The notes under the pieces were generated by a model. It made no database searches, had not been told where the DNA came from, and saw only the letters and a list, made by a program, of their open reading frames with translations. From Thermodesulfobacteriota bacterium (GTDB lineage Bacteria > Desulfobacterota_D > UBA1144 > Nemesobacterales > UBA2774), in NCBI GenBank assembly GCA_035325995.1, contig DAOKYU010000012.1, forward strand, positions 1 through 62,574: a DNA stretch of 62,574 nucleotides, in the 5' to 3' direction. The translations under genes were made by a program, and so were the position numbers. Every line of letters begins with the position of its first letter. Position 1 is the first letter of the stretch. This document shows positions 8,280 through 16,497 of the stretch, in pieces.

Positions 8280-9794
8280 TCATTTCCCCCCGACATTCAC
8301 CCCTCTGTCTTCTAGTATGGTCCCCTTGGCGTAATCGAGCTCGGCGAGCGCTATGTTGTAGCTCGTAATGGCCGTAATCTCCCTCACGCCGGCGTCGATA
8401 AGGTCCCTCTGGGCTTCGAGCACCTCGCGCGTCGTCCCTATGCCGACGTTAAGACGCTCCTGCTCGTTGTTCACGACCTCTTCCGCGAGCTGTATCGACA
8501 CCTTCGCCGCCTCTATGGCGCGGAGGCTGTTCTCTATCTGCCTTATCGCGCTCCTGACGTCGAGGGCGATGTTGTCCTTCGTCTGGCTCAGCGCGATAAC
8601 GCTCCTGTCGAGCTCCGCCGAAGCCTTTACGTAATTACCGCGAGCAGTCCTGTTAAAGAGCGGATAGGAGAACACCCCTAAAATCTGCCACGTCGTGAAA
8701 TCCGCCCCCCAGATCTGGTTGAACGCGTCGCTCGGGCTGTCGAACTGGGGCGGAATCGGCTCGGGCTCCTCTTCGAAGCTGAGCCTGTTGGGGTTTTCGT
8801 CGCCGCCGAGTCCCTGGAGCTGGACGCTTCCTTCGACCGCGAGCCTCGGCAGCCTCTGGTTGGAATAGTATTTCCTTAGCGTTTCGCGGTTCTCTATTTC
8901 CAGCTCCGCCTGCTCCATCTCGGGCCTCTCCTCGTAGGCTATGCCGAGCGACTCCTCCTCGCTGAATTTCCTGACCTCGGTCGTCGGCTCGTCCACGGCC
9001 GAGATTCTTATGGCGAGGTCCATGGCCAGCACATTTTTCAGGTTATCCTGCGCCGCCTGGAGCTCGTTCTCGGCCCTTATCACGCTGACCTCCCTCGCCG
9101 CCACTTCCGACTCGGCCTGCGTCACGGCCACGGGCGGAAGAACGCCCACGTCCACCTGTATCCTGTTCCTCTCCTTAAGGTCGATCGCGAGGTCGAGGGC
9201 CGTCCTTTCGAGGTCGAGGTTTTTCCTGGCGGCGACCACAAGCCAGTATCTCCTTTCGACCTCCAGGAGCACCTGCGCCACCCTCTTTTCAAGCTCTTTC
9301 TGCGAGATAGTGCTCGACCTCTTGGCCGTTACGACGAACGCCCTGTTCACGTCCGTGCCGAAGTTCCTCAGGAGCTCCTGCCCTATGCTGAAATTGACGT
9401 TGTTAAACCAGTTGGGGCTCAGGTCTTCGAGAGGCGAATTCGTGTCCGTCCGCGTCGTCTGGACGTTAAAGAGATTGTAGAACGTTCCCGTGGGCAGTAT
9501 GCCTTCCACGTTGGCTTCCAGGCTGAACTGCTTCTGCCTGATGGCCCCGCTCGGTATGAAGGTGCTGAGCTGCGGCGTCTCGCCGTCGTTGTAAAACGAG
9601 ACGAGGTTAAAGAGCGGGTCGAACGCCCCTTCCTGCGTCTTTATTTCGCCCTCGGATACGACGACGTTCTGCTTCTGTATCTGTATGTCCCTGTTGTTTT
9701 CCAGCGCTATTTTTATAGCGTCGCCGAGGGTGAGATCGAGCTCCCCCCCCGTCCCCGAAATAGTGAAAAGAAGAATCAGGAGAGTCTTGGTCAT
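8280..9794 (-). CDS. TolC-family outer membrane efflux protein
   Basis: 504 aa. It has a signal peptide (MTKTLLILLFTISGTGG), then two outer-membrane efflux protein repeats with the long helices typical of TolC (ALENNRDIQIQKQN, ALDLAIDLKERNRIQVDVG, DLIDAGVREITAITSYNIALAELDYAKG). It forms a trimeric channel across the outer membrane for a type I secretion or RND/MFP pump. TAGGAGG precedes the ATG. No pump or adaptor gene is adjacent. It is transcribed divergently from a TetR regulator, which probably controls it. Confidence 0.9.
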   Translation of the reverse strand: MTKTLLILLFTISGTGGELDLTLGDAIKIALENNRDIQIQKQNVVVSEGEIKTQEGAFDPLFNLVSFYNDGETPQLSTFIPSGAIRQKQFSLEANVEGILPTGTFYNLFNVQTTRTDTNSPLEDLSPNWFNNVNFSIGQELLRNFGTDVNRAFVVTAKRSSTISQKELEKRVAQVLLEVERRYWLVVAARKNLDLERTALDLAIDLKERNRIQVDVGVLPPVAVTQAESEVAAREVSVIRAENELQAAQDNLKNVLAMDLAIRISAVDEPTTEVRKFSEEESLGIAYEERPEMEQAELEIENRETLRKYYSNQRLPRLAVEGSVQLQGLGGDENPNRLSFEEEPEPIPPQFDSPSDAFNQIWGADFTTWQILGVFSYPLFNRTARGNYVKASAELDRSVIALSQTKDNIALDVRSAIRQIENSLRAIEAAKVSIQLAEEVVNNEQERLNVGIGTTREVLEAQRDLIDAGVREITAITSYNIALAELDYAKGTILEDRGVNVGGK

Positions 9795-9910
9795 CCACGC
9801 CTCCTAGAGATTGAACGGATGTCAGGCTGCCGCTTTTTCATGCAAGAAATAAAAATATATACTAGAATTTGTCCGTAATAGAATGTCCGGTTACGCGGCC
9901 AATCTCAAGC

Positions 9911-9955
9911 TTGACACGCCGGACGCCGACGGGTACGTTGTAAGTAATTACTTAC
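9911..9955 (+). promoter_or_regulatory. Promoter and palindromic operator of the TetR gene
   Basis: TTGACA at 9911-9916 is followed after 17 nt by TACGTT (9934-9939), a plausible sigma-70 pair. Directly after it, 9940-9955 is a perfect 16-bp palindrome GTAAGTAATTACTTAC, with an extra TTACA half-word to 9960. TetR proteins bind such operators as dimers. This position, over the predicted transcription start, would give autorepression. Control of the divergent TolC gene is likely but the operator is about 145 bp from its start. Confidence 0.7.
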
Positions 9956-9980
9956 TTACATCCTACCGGGAAGAGCATTA

Positions 9981-10619
9981 ATGTCAACAGATAAAGCCCT
10001 CGAAAAAGAGGCGCCGCAGGCGCGCGAAAAATCCACCACGAGAGACAAGCTCCTCGAGGCGGCGATAAAGCTTTTCGCCGAGAAGGGCTTTAACGGGACC
10101 ACCACAAAAGAAATCGCCGAAAAGGCCGAGGTCAACGAAGCCCTCATCTTCCGCCACTTCTCCACCAAGCGCGACCTCTACGGCACAATCATAGAAAAGA
10201 AAATCTTCGAGGAGCCGGGAATTGAGATAACGCTCGAAACCCACAAGGATTCCAAGGACGACGCCCTCGTATTCACGGCGATAGCGACGCGCATGTTCGA
10301 CAGATGCGGGAAGGACCCGTCCTTCATGCGTCTCCTCCATTTCAGCGCGCTCGAAGGGCACGACCTCTCCGACATGTTCTTCGAAACCTACGTCGAGTAC
10401 ATCAACATGCTCATCTGCGACTATATAGAAACCCGCATAAAGGACGGCGCGCTCCGCAACGTAAACCCGCTCTACGCATCCAAGGCCTTCATAGGCATGG
10501 TCGTGAACCAGATAATCGCCCAGGAGCTCTTCGGCGAAAAGAAGCGCGGCAAGATAGACCAGGAGCAGCTCATAGCCACGTTCGTCGGCATATTCCTTAA
10601 CGGCATAAAGGCCGGCTGA
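9981..10619 (+). CDS. TetR/AcrR family transcriptional regulator
   Basis: 212 aa. Residues about 18-65 form the TetR helix-turn-helix (DKLLEAAIKLFAEKGFNGTTTKEIAEKAEVNEALIFRHF, here named by its ends). A variable helical ligand domain follows and would bind a small molecule. It is divergent from the TolC-family efflux gene, the classic layout for a drug-responsive repressor. A perfect palindrome lies 25 bp before the start. A GTTTCG/CGAAAC hairpin at 10654-10672 follows the gene but has no T-tract. Confidence 0.93.
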   Translation: MSTDKALEKEAPQAREKSTTRDKLLEAAIKLFAEKGFNGTTTKEIAEKAEVNEALIFRHFSTKRDLYGTIIEKKIFEEPGIEITLETHKDSKDDALVFTAIATRMFDRCGKDPSFMRLLHFSALEGHDLSDMFFETYVEYINMLICDYIETRIKDGALRNVNPLYASKAFIGMVVNQIIAQELFGEKKRGKIDQEQLIATFVGIFLNGIKAG

Positions 10620-10718
10620 CGACAGGCCGAATTATAAAGAAGCCCATTCCCTTGTTTCGGTAATCGCGAAACGCCCCGCCCGGCGGCATCCGCGTGTGTT
10701 AACATTAATCCCGCGCAC

Positions 10719-11609
10719 ATGAACGAGACGGTCACGAAAACAAACATCGCCGACTGGATACCGCTGGCCGGGCTTTTCGCGCTGTCCGTCGTATTCGCGC
10801 GCCCCTTCATCCCCGCCTGGGGGTTCGTCTTCGCCCTCTCTTTCTCCATATTCTTCGGGTTCAAGTGGCTGACGCTCAAAAGGGCCGTCTCGAGCGGCGT
10901 AAGGCCGGGGCTCTGCCGCGCCCTCGGCTACGTATTCCTCTGGGTCGGCATGGACGCCGCGAGGTTCCTCGACGAATCACGGCTGCCCCGGGTCCCACGC
11001 GCGGGCGAGTGGGCGGCGGCCCTTCTGAAAACGGCCCTCGGATGCGCAATATTCTGGCTCCTCGCCCGCGAGGTGCACGAGTCCCACGCGCTCACCGGCG
11101 GCTACGTCGGCTTCACAGGCTTTCTCATCCTCACCTTCTTCGGCGTGTTCCACCTCCTCTCGCTCGCGTGGAGGAGCCTCGGGGCCGACGCCGTGCCCAT
11201 AATGCGCTCGCCGCTCCTGGCGTCTTCCCCGTCCGATTTCTGGAGCCGGAGATGGAACCTCGCCTTTAAAAACATCGACAGCGAATTCGTCTTCAGGCCC
11301 GCCGCCAGGAGGTGGGGGCTAGCCCCCGCTGTGATCGCGGCGTTCCTCTTTTCCGGTGCGCTCCACGACCTCGTAACGTCATTCCCGGTAAACGCCTGGT
11401 ACGGCGCGCCTACGCTTTATTTCACGATTCAGGCTGCGGGGGTTATACTCGAAAAATCACGGGCGGGCATAAGGGCCGGGCTCGCCTCGGGGCCGAGGGG
11501 GCGCGCATTCACGATTGCCCTCGTCCTGTCGCCGGTCCTTCTTCTATTCCACCCGCCCGCGATAGAGCACGCCTTCATACCGTTCATGAGGGCGGCCGGG
11601 GCGCTCTAG
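10719..11609 (+). CDS. Wax-synthase-like MBOAT acyltransferase
   Basis: 296 aa with seven or eight hydrophobic segments. The MBOAT_2/wax-synthase hallmarks are present: SPSDFWSRRWNLAFKN near 168-185, and AFLFSGALHDLV near 210, whose histidine is the likely catalytic residue. Family members transfer an acyl group from acyl-CoA to a lipid or alcohol in the membrane. The substrate cannot be read from sequence. No RBS is evident before the ATG. A CPBP-family protease gene follows after 24 bp on the same strand. Confidence 0.75.
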   Translation: MNETVTKTNIADWIPLAGLFALSVVFARPFIPAWGFVFALSFSIFFGFKWLTLKRAVSSGVRPGLCRALGYVFLWVGMDAARFLDESRLPRVPRAGEWAAALLKTALGCAIFWLLAREVHESHALTGGYVGFTGFLILTFFGVFHLLSLAWRSLGADAVPIMRSPLLASSPSDFWSRRWNLAFKNIDSEFVFRPAARRWGLAPAVIAAFLFSGALHDLVTSFPVNAWYGAPTLYFTIQAAGVILEKSRAGIRAGLASGPRGRAFTIALVLSPVLLLFHPPAIEHAFIPFMRAAGAL

Positions 11610-11633
11610 GAAGCGGCCGCGGGGGACCGACAC

Positions 11634-12242
11634 ATGCTGTTCAGCGTAAAGAAAAATTTCCTCCTGTCCGTCGTCCTCGCGCTTGCGCTGGCGGCACTCG
11701 CCCTCGCCCTGAAATACGCCCTCGGCCTCGAATGGCAGTCCCCCGGGGCAGTCAATTTTATTCCCGGGTTCGCCCTCGGCCTCGCCGTCATACTCGCCTC
11801 CGACCTCGTTCTCGTAATCATTCTCGCCGCGCTTTTCAGAAACGAATTCATAAAGACGTACATGCAAATGGCCGACTACTTCACCGGCCAGCGTGCGCCC
11901 GAGATTCTCGCAGGCGGCCTCCTAGCCGCGGGTGAGGAGACGGTCTTCCGCGGCGTCGTGCTCCAGGGGATGGTTCAGCTCATGGGCTCGGGACCGGCCT
12001 ACGCCGTCCTTGTCTCGTCGATACTCTTTGGCCTCTTCCACGTAATCGCCCGGAAGCGCCTCGCCCTCTTCTCCGTATGGGCCGTGTGGGAAGGCGCGGT
12101 CCTCGGCGCGCTCTACCTCTACACCGGCTCGCTCCTCGTCACTGCGGCCGTCCACGCCGCCCACGACGTCCTCGGATTCACGGTCTTCGCCTTGAACCGC
12201 AGGCGCGGATTCTTCCTCACCGGGAGGCCCGCCCGGGGCTGA
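11634..12242 (+). CDS. CPBP family intramembrane metalloprotease
   Basis: 202 aa, polytopic. The family motif 1 is E101-E102-T-V-F-R106, motif 2 is GLFHV near 140, and motif 3 is HAAHD near 174, together forming the glutamate/histidine active site of CAAX-protease/bacteriocin-processing (Abi) enzymes. It is likely an inner-membrane protease. The substrate is unknown. The preceding MBOAT gene is in the same direction, so they may form a two-gene operon for a lipid- or peptide-modifying step. Confidence 0.88.
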   Translation: MLFSVKKNFLLSVVLALALAALALALKYALGLEWQSPGAVNFIPGFALGLAVILASDLVLVIILAALFRNEFIKTYMQMADYFTGQRAPEILAGGLLAAGEETVFRGVVLQGMVQLMGSGPAYAVLVSSILFGLFHVIARKRLALFSVWAVWEGAVLGALYLYTGSLLVTAAVHAAHDVLGFTVFALNRRRGFFLTGRPARG

Positions 12243-12266
12243 CGGCCGACGTTATGGTAATATAAT
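12239..12266 (+). promoter_or_regulatory. Candidate sigma-70 promoter for the nucleotidase gene
   Basis: CTGACG (12239-12244) and a perfect TATAAT (12261-12266) are separated by 16 nt. The start codon follows at 12302 with AAGGAGAAAG between. The -35 matches four of six consensus bases. Confidence 0.45.
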
Positions 12267-12301
12267 CGCCGCTGTCGGAATTAACCCCAAAGGAGAAAGA
12301 A

Positions 12302-13291
12302 ATGAGCTACGAAACCGAGCTAAAAGCCGCCGTCCACGCGGTAGCGAACGCATGCAGGCTCTGCATGAACGTCCAGTCCGCGCTCGTCTCGGCCGAATCC
12401 ATGACGAAGAAGGACAAGTCGCCCGTGACCGTCGCCGACTTCGGCGCACAGGCGGTCATATGCGGCGAGCTCGTAAATGCCTTCCCCGACGTCCCCATAG
12501 CGGGCGAAGAAGATTCCTCCGACCTGAGAACGCCCGAAGGCGAGACGCTCTCGGCACAGGTGCTCGAATACGTAAGCGCCATAGCCCCCGGCGCGACGAA
12601 GGACGGCATACTCGGTGCGATAGATTCTGGAAATTACGATGGCGGACCGTCGGGAAGGTTCTGGACACTCGACCCGATAGACGGGACGAAAGGCTTCCTC
12701 CGCGGTGAGCAGTACGCCGTCGCGCTCGCGCTGATAGAGGACGGCGAGGTCGTCCTCGGCGTGCTCGGATGCCCTAACCTCCCGCTCGACCTCGGCGATC
12801 CCGCCCGCGGGACGGGATGCGTGCTTACGGCAGTAAAGGGCGGCGGCGCCTACATGCGGCCGCTCGAAGGAGGCGAGGCCGTGAGGATTTCGGCCTCGGA
12901 GATTTCAGACCCCTCCCTCGCCCCTATATGCGAGTCCGTCGAATCGGCGCACTCGTCCCACGACGAATCAGGCCGCGTGGCAGAGATACTCGGCGTCGGC
13001 GTCCCGCCCCTCAGGATCGACAGCCAGTGCAAGTACGCTGTGATCGCCCGCGGCGACGCCTCGATCTACCTCCGTCTCCCGACGCGAAAGGACTACACCG
13101 AAAAGATATGGGACCATGCGGCGGGCTCCCTCATAGTCGAGGAAGCGGGCGGAAAGGTGACGGACGTCACGGGAAAGAAGCTCGATTTTTCGCGCGGAAG
13201 GACGCTTTCCGAAAACAAGGGCGTCATAGGCACGAACGGCCTCGTGCACGACAGGGTGCTCGCGGCAGTGAAGGAAGTCACGGGCGGCTGA
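12302..13291 (+). CDS. 3'(2'),5'-bisphosphate nucleotidase, HAL2/CysQ type
   Basis: 329 aa of the inositol-monophosphatase superfamily. It hydrolyses PAP (from sulfate assimilation or coenzyme A transfer) to AMP. Metal-binding motifs are visible: GEEDSS near residue 64, DPIDGTKGFLRG near 123, and WDHAAGSLIVEEAGG near 272. The length and the insertion between the first two motifs fit the eukaryote/cyanobacteria-like HAL2 subfamily better than the shorter CysQ. AAGGAG lies before the ATG. It could act on other phosphates, but TKGFLRG favours PAP. Confidence 0.9.
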   Translation: MSYETELKAAVHAVANACRLCMNVQSALVSAESMTKKDKSPVTVADFGAQAVICGELVNAFPDVPIAGEEDSSDLRTPEGETLSAQVLEYVSAIAPGATKDGILGAIDSGNYDGGPSGRFWTLDPIDGTKGFLRGEQYAVALALIEDGEVVLGVLGCPNLPLDLGDPARGTGCVLTAVKGGGAYMRPLEGGEAVRISASEISDPSLAPICESVESAHSSHDESGRVAEILGVGVPPLRIDSQCKYAVIARGDASIYLRLPTRKDYTEKIWDHAAGSLIVEEAGGKVTDVTGKKLDFSRGRTLSENKGVIGTNGLVHDRVLAAVKEVTGG

Positions 13292-13306
13292 GAGCGGCCG
13301 GGGAGC

Positions 13307-14305
13307 CTAGCTCCTCACCTTGAAACCCCGGGACGCTTCGTCCAGGAGCGCGAGGTCGTCCTCTCCGAGCGTGAACCCCTTGGCTCCGGCGTTGTCTTCG
13401 GCCTGACGTACAGAGGTAGCGCCGGGGACCGCGACCACACCATCGCCGCGAAAATTAATGACCCAGTTTATCGCGGCCTGCGAAAGCGTGACGCCGTGCT
13501 TCCCCGCCACGCGCCCGAGCGCCTCGACGACCGGCCGCGACGCCTCTACGTGCGAACGGCTCAGCGCCCCGTAATACCTCCTGAAAAAATTCCTCGTCCC
13601 GAGGAGCTCCGGGTTCTCGTGGAACTTCCCCGTGAGAATTCCCCGCCCGAGCGGCGAATACGCGATGATCGTCATCCCGAGGTCCCGCGCCGCGTCGAGC
13701 ACCCCGTTCGTCTCTATCTCCCTCCGGACGAGGCTGTAATTCACCTGGTTCGACACGAGCGCGAGCCCCATACGCGAAAGCTCCATGTGCGCCCTCCTCA
13801 TGTCCTCGGCCGAAAAGTTGCTGACGCCGACGTACCTGATTCTCCCCTCATCGGCGAGCTTCGCCATCTCCCTCATCTGCGACTTTATAGGCGACAGCGA
13901 ATACGGATTGTGTACCTGGTGAAGGTCTATGTAGTCCGTTCCGAGGCGCGACAGCCGCTCGCCTATCGTCTTTGTAATCGACCCGGCGGTCCGGAGGAGA
14001 GGCCACCACTTGTCCGCTATGACGACGCTCTCCCTCTTTATCCCGAGCGCTTTGAGAGCACGCGCGAGCGATGCCTCGGACTCCCCACTGCCGTAGAGCT
14101 CGGCGGTGTCGAACCAGTTCACGCCGCCCTCGACCGAGACCCGTACGATCTCCCTTATGTCGTCGGCCGTGAGCGGCGGCCATAGCAGCCCCGAAAGCCC
14201 CCTGCCCCCGCTGAACTGCACCGTGCCGAGGCCGACGGGCGAGATTCCGAGCGGGCTCTGCCCGAGCCTCCTTAACCGCCGCGAGTCTCCTTTCGCCACC
14301 TTCAC
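13307..14305 (-). CDS. Aldo/keto reductase
   Basis: 332 aa, (beta/alpha)8 NADPH-dependent oxidoreductase. The catalytic tetrad positions are visible: D in WFDTAELYG (D-x-x-x-x-Y), K in VVIADKWW, and H in DLHQVHNP. The NADP-binding end has VAVPGATSVRQAEDNAGA. The start is a GTG at 14305, and other GTG codons close by make the exact start uncertain. Substrate unknown. It is divergent from the cyclase-family gene at 14346 with only 40 bp between. Confidence 0.92.
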   Translation of the reverse strand: MKVAKGDSRRLRRLGQSPLGISPVGLGTVQFSGGRGLSGLLWPPLTADDIREIVRVSVEGGVNWFDTAELYGSGESEASLARALKALGIKRESVVIADKWWPLLRTAGSITKTIGERLSRLGTDYIDLHQVHNPYSLSPIKSQMREMAKLADEGRIRYVGVSNFSAEDMRRAHMELSRMGLALVSNQVNYSLVRREIETNGVLDAARDLGMTIIAYSPLGRGILTGKFHENPELLGTRNFFRRYYGALSRSHVEASRPVVEALGRVAGKHGVTLSQAAINWVINFRGDGVVAVPGATSVRQAEDNAGAKGFTLGEDDLALLDEASRGFKVRS

Positions 14306-14333
14306 CTCGCTTTTAAATGACCGGGATTCGAAA

Positions 14334-14339
14334 TATAAT
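14334..14339 (+). promoter_or_regulatory. -10 box abutting a start codon
   Basis: A perfect TATAAT ends 6 nt before the ATG at 14346. Transcription would start at or next to the A of the start codon, giving a leaderless mRNA. No Shine-Dalgarno is present in the gap. The -35 region (TTTTAA at 14311-14316) is weak. Confidence 0.45.
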
Positions 14340-14345
14340 AGCAGT

Positions 14346-15122
14346 ATGACAGCCGAAAAACGAATAATAGACCTCTCGATAAAGGTCGAGCCCGCGCCCG
14401 GCCCCGAGCACCAGCGGCTCGGGATAAAATACGAGCGTCACGAGGACACGGCTGAATATGTCGCAATGCGCCTCGAATGCGAGAGAGAGGACCTTCCCGG
14501 CGGCCTCGGCTGGGCGAACGAATACGTCACGCTCGGCACTCACGTCGGCACGCACATGGACGCCCCCTGGCACTACCATCCGGTATCCGAGGGCAGAAAG
14601 GCCCGGACGATAGACGAAATGCCCGTCGAATGGTTCTACGGCGACGGCGTCGTCATCGACGTGCGCCATAAAAAGCCGGGCGAGCTGATCTCGACAGGCG
14701 ACCTCAAGGCCGCGCTCAATAAAACCGGCTACGAGCTGAAACCCTTCGACATTGTCCTCGTCATGACGGGGGCCGACAGGCTCTGGGGCACGCCCGAATA
14801 CTGGAGCACGTTCCCCGGCCTCGGCAGGGAATCGACCCTCTGGCTCTGTAACCAGGGGATCAGGGTCATGGGAACCGATTCTGCCGGATGGGACAGGCCG
14901 TTTAAGGACATGACGGAGGAGTTCAAGCGGACGGGCGACGCGAGTGTCCTCTGGGGGGCGCACTTCGCGGGTATCGAAAAGGAATACTGCCAGATAGAAA
15001 AGCTGACCAACCTCGACCTGTTGCCGCCCTTTGGGTTCAAGGTGGCCTGCCCGCCGATAAAGGTAAAGGGAGCGAGCGCCGGATGGGTGCGCCCGATAGC
15101 TATTCTCGGGGAGTCTTCGTAA
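14346..15122 (+). CDS. Cyclase family protein (metal-dependent hydrolase)
   Basis: 258 aa from the ATG at 14346. An in-frame extension to 14106 overlaps the divergent reductase gene and has no family sequence. The cyclase/kynurenine formamidase signature HVGTHMDAPWHY is present near residues 67-78. The insertions (WANEYVTLG, KEYCQIEKLTNLDLLPP) match a longer subgroup. Probable zinc or manganese hydrolase; substrate unknown. It is a distant relative of the gene at 4228-4917. Its end overlaps the convergent CAP-domain gene by 23 bp. Confidence 0.87.
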   Translation: MTAEKRIIDLSIKVEPAPGPEHQRLGIKYERHEDTAEYVAMRLECEREDLPGGLGWANEYVTLGTHVGTHMDAPWHYHPVSEGRKARTIDEMPVEWFYGDGVVIDVRHKKPGELISTGDLKAALNKTGYELKPFDIVLVMTGADRLWGTPEYWSTFPGLGRESTLWLCNQGIRVMGTDSAGWDRPFKDMTEEFKRTGDASVLWGAHFAGIEKEYCQIEKLTNLDLLPPFGFKVACPPIKVKGASAGWVRPIAILGESS

Positions 15123-15660
15123 CGCCTCCCGGTTTCGGGGCGGCGAAGACGACTGTCCAGTAGGTCTTGTTCTTCGTATCCTTGTTGTGAAAACACGCCC
15201 CGCCTATCTCGGTGATGCGCGGCTGCATCAGCACCTCGCAGTGAACGGGGCTCCTCAGCCACGCCGCCACCACCTCCTCGGACGATTCCCTTCCCACGGA
15301 TATGTTCTCCCCCACCATCAGCCACTCGTAGTCGAGCTTTTCCACCCTGTCCGACACATCCGTCCCGTCAGACCCTTCGTGGCTTACGAAGTCCCCCGTC
15401 GCCATGTCCACCGAATGCTCCAGCGCCGCGCGGGCGAGCGTCGGGTTCCATTCCACCCTTCCCGCGGGCGTGAATATCTTGTACCCGCAGTTACGGCTCT
15501 GCGACCTGGCCTTGTTTATGAGGACTACCATCTTCTCCTTGATCACGTCGAAGTCCTCGCACCGGTAGGAATCGTTGGCGAGTGTGTAGCGGAGCTCGTT
15601 TCCGCCGCACCCGTACAGCAGAAACACCGCGGCGGGAATGAGCAGGAGCCTCTTCAGCAT
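15100..15660 (-). CDS. CAP/SCP-domain lipoprotein
   Basis: 186 aa from the ATG at 15660. The N-terminus is a lipoprotein signal (MLKRLLLIPAAVFLLYGCGG), with Cys18 lipidated. The CAP domain (PF00188, as in YkwD) follows: VEWNPTLARAALEHSVDMA, GENISVG, and AWLRSPVHCEVLMQPRITEIGGACF, with the two histidines that line the cavity. Function of bacterial CAP proteins is mostly unknown. A longer in-frame start at 15726 would bury the signal peptide. A TATAAT (15673-15668, minus) ends 7 nt before this ATG, so the mRNA may be leaderless. Confidence 0.85.
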   Translation of the reverse strand: MLKRLLLIPAAVFLLYGCGGNELRYTLANDSYRCEDFDVIKEKMVVLINKARSQSRNCGYKIFTPAGRVEWNPTLARAALEHSVDMATGDFVSHEGSDGTDVSDRVEKLDYEWLMVGENISVGRESSEEVVAAWLRSPVHCEVLMQPRITEIGGACFHNKDTKNKTYWTVVFAAPKPGGVTKTPRE

Positions 15661-15667
15661 CCTTAAA

Positions 15668-15673
15668 ATTATA
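15668..15673 (-). promoter_or_regulatory. -10 box abutting the CAP-lipoprotein start
   Basis: TATAAT on the minus strand, separated from the ATG at 15660 by TTTAAGG. The AAGG could serve as a weak RBS only if transcription began upstream. The position of the box predicts a start at the ATG itself. It parallels the arrangement at 14334-14346. Confidence 0.4.
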
Positions 15674-15754
15674 CTCGGCGGCGGCCGGGGAATCACCCGA
15701 AAAATCACCTGTCGATTTTCTCCCACAGCGGACAGGCCGCCGGGAGAGAACCGC

Positions 15755-16393
15755 TCAGTCCGAAGACTCTTCGTTACTATGCTTGTCGATGAAGCTTTGC
15801 CTTCCCGAGCCGTACTTGTACATCTTGTACTTGAGCTCGTTCTTCTTGTAATAGCTCTGGTGGTATTCCTCCGCGGGATAAAATTCCGTGGCTTCCGTTA
15901 TCCTGACGACGACGGGGTCCTTGAACTTCCCCGACTCGTCGAGCCTCTTCTTCGAAGCCTCGGCCGCCTTCCGCTGGGCTTCGGAGTGATAGAATATCTC
16001 CGGCCTGTACTGGCTCCCCCTGTCGGCGAACTGCCCGCCCGCGTCCGTGGGGTCGATGTTCAGCCAGTATACGTCCAGCAGCTCGCCGTAGCTCACGACC
16101 GCAGGGTCGAATATGATCTCGACCGCCTCGGCGTGCCCCGTGGCTCCCGTCGATACCTGCCGGTACGTCGGGTTCTTCACGGTCCCGCCCGTGTACCCGG
16201 CTATCGTATCGACGACGCCGTCCATCTTGTCGAAGGGAGGCTCGATACACCAGAAGCACCCGCCGGCGAAGGTCGCCTTCTCGTACTTCTTCTCCCCGGC
16301 GTCGGTCTTGCCCCCGTCTTCGGCGAACACGTGCGCGGCAAGCGGCGACGCGGCGAGTAAAGCGAATATGAAAAGCAGCGCGGTTCTTTTCAT
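15755..16393 (-). CDS. msrA: Exported peptide-methionine (S)-S-oxide reductase
   Basis: 212 aa from the ATG at 16393. A Sec signal peptide (MKRTALLFIFALLAASPLAA) precedes the MsrA domain, so the enzyme acts outside the cytoplasm. The catalytic motif is G44-G-C46-F-W-C, followed by EPPF, GYTGGTVKNPTY and TGHAE, all standard for MsrA. It repairs oxidised methionine in exported proteins. GGGGGGGACAAT lies before the ATG. A 5-residue longer start exists at 16408 but places charge-free residues before the lysine. No MsrB domain or neighbour is present. Confidence 0.94.
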   Translation of the reverse strand: MKRTALLFIFALLAASPLAAHVFAEDGGKTDAGEKKYEKATFAGGCFWCIEPPFDKMDGVVDTIAGYTGGTVKNPTYRQVSTGATGHAEAVEIIFDPAVVSYGELLDVYWLNIDPTDAGGQFADRGSQYRPEIFYHSEAQRKAAEASKKRLDESGKFKDPVVVRITEATEFYPAEEYHQSYYKKNELKYKMYKYGSGRQSFIDKHSNEESSD

Positions 16394-16497
16394 TATTGTC
16401 CCCCCCACGGCTTCGCCACGTACCGCTGCGAAGCTCGATTATACATGCTATAAGGATAGCCGGAGAGCCGGAATTTTATACCGGTTTTCGGGAAAGG

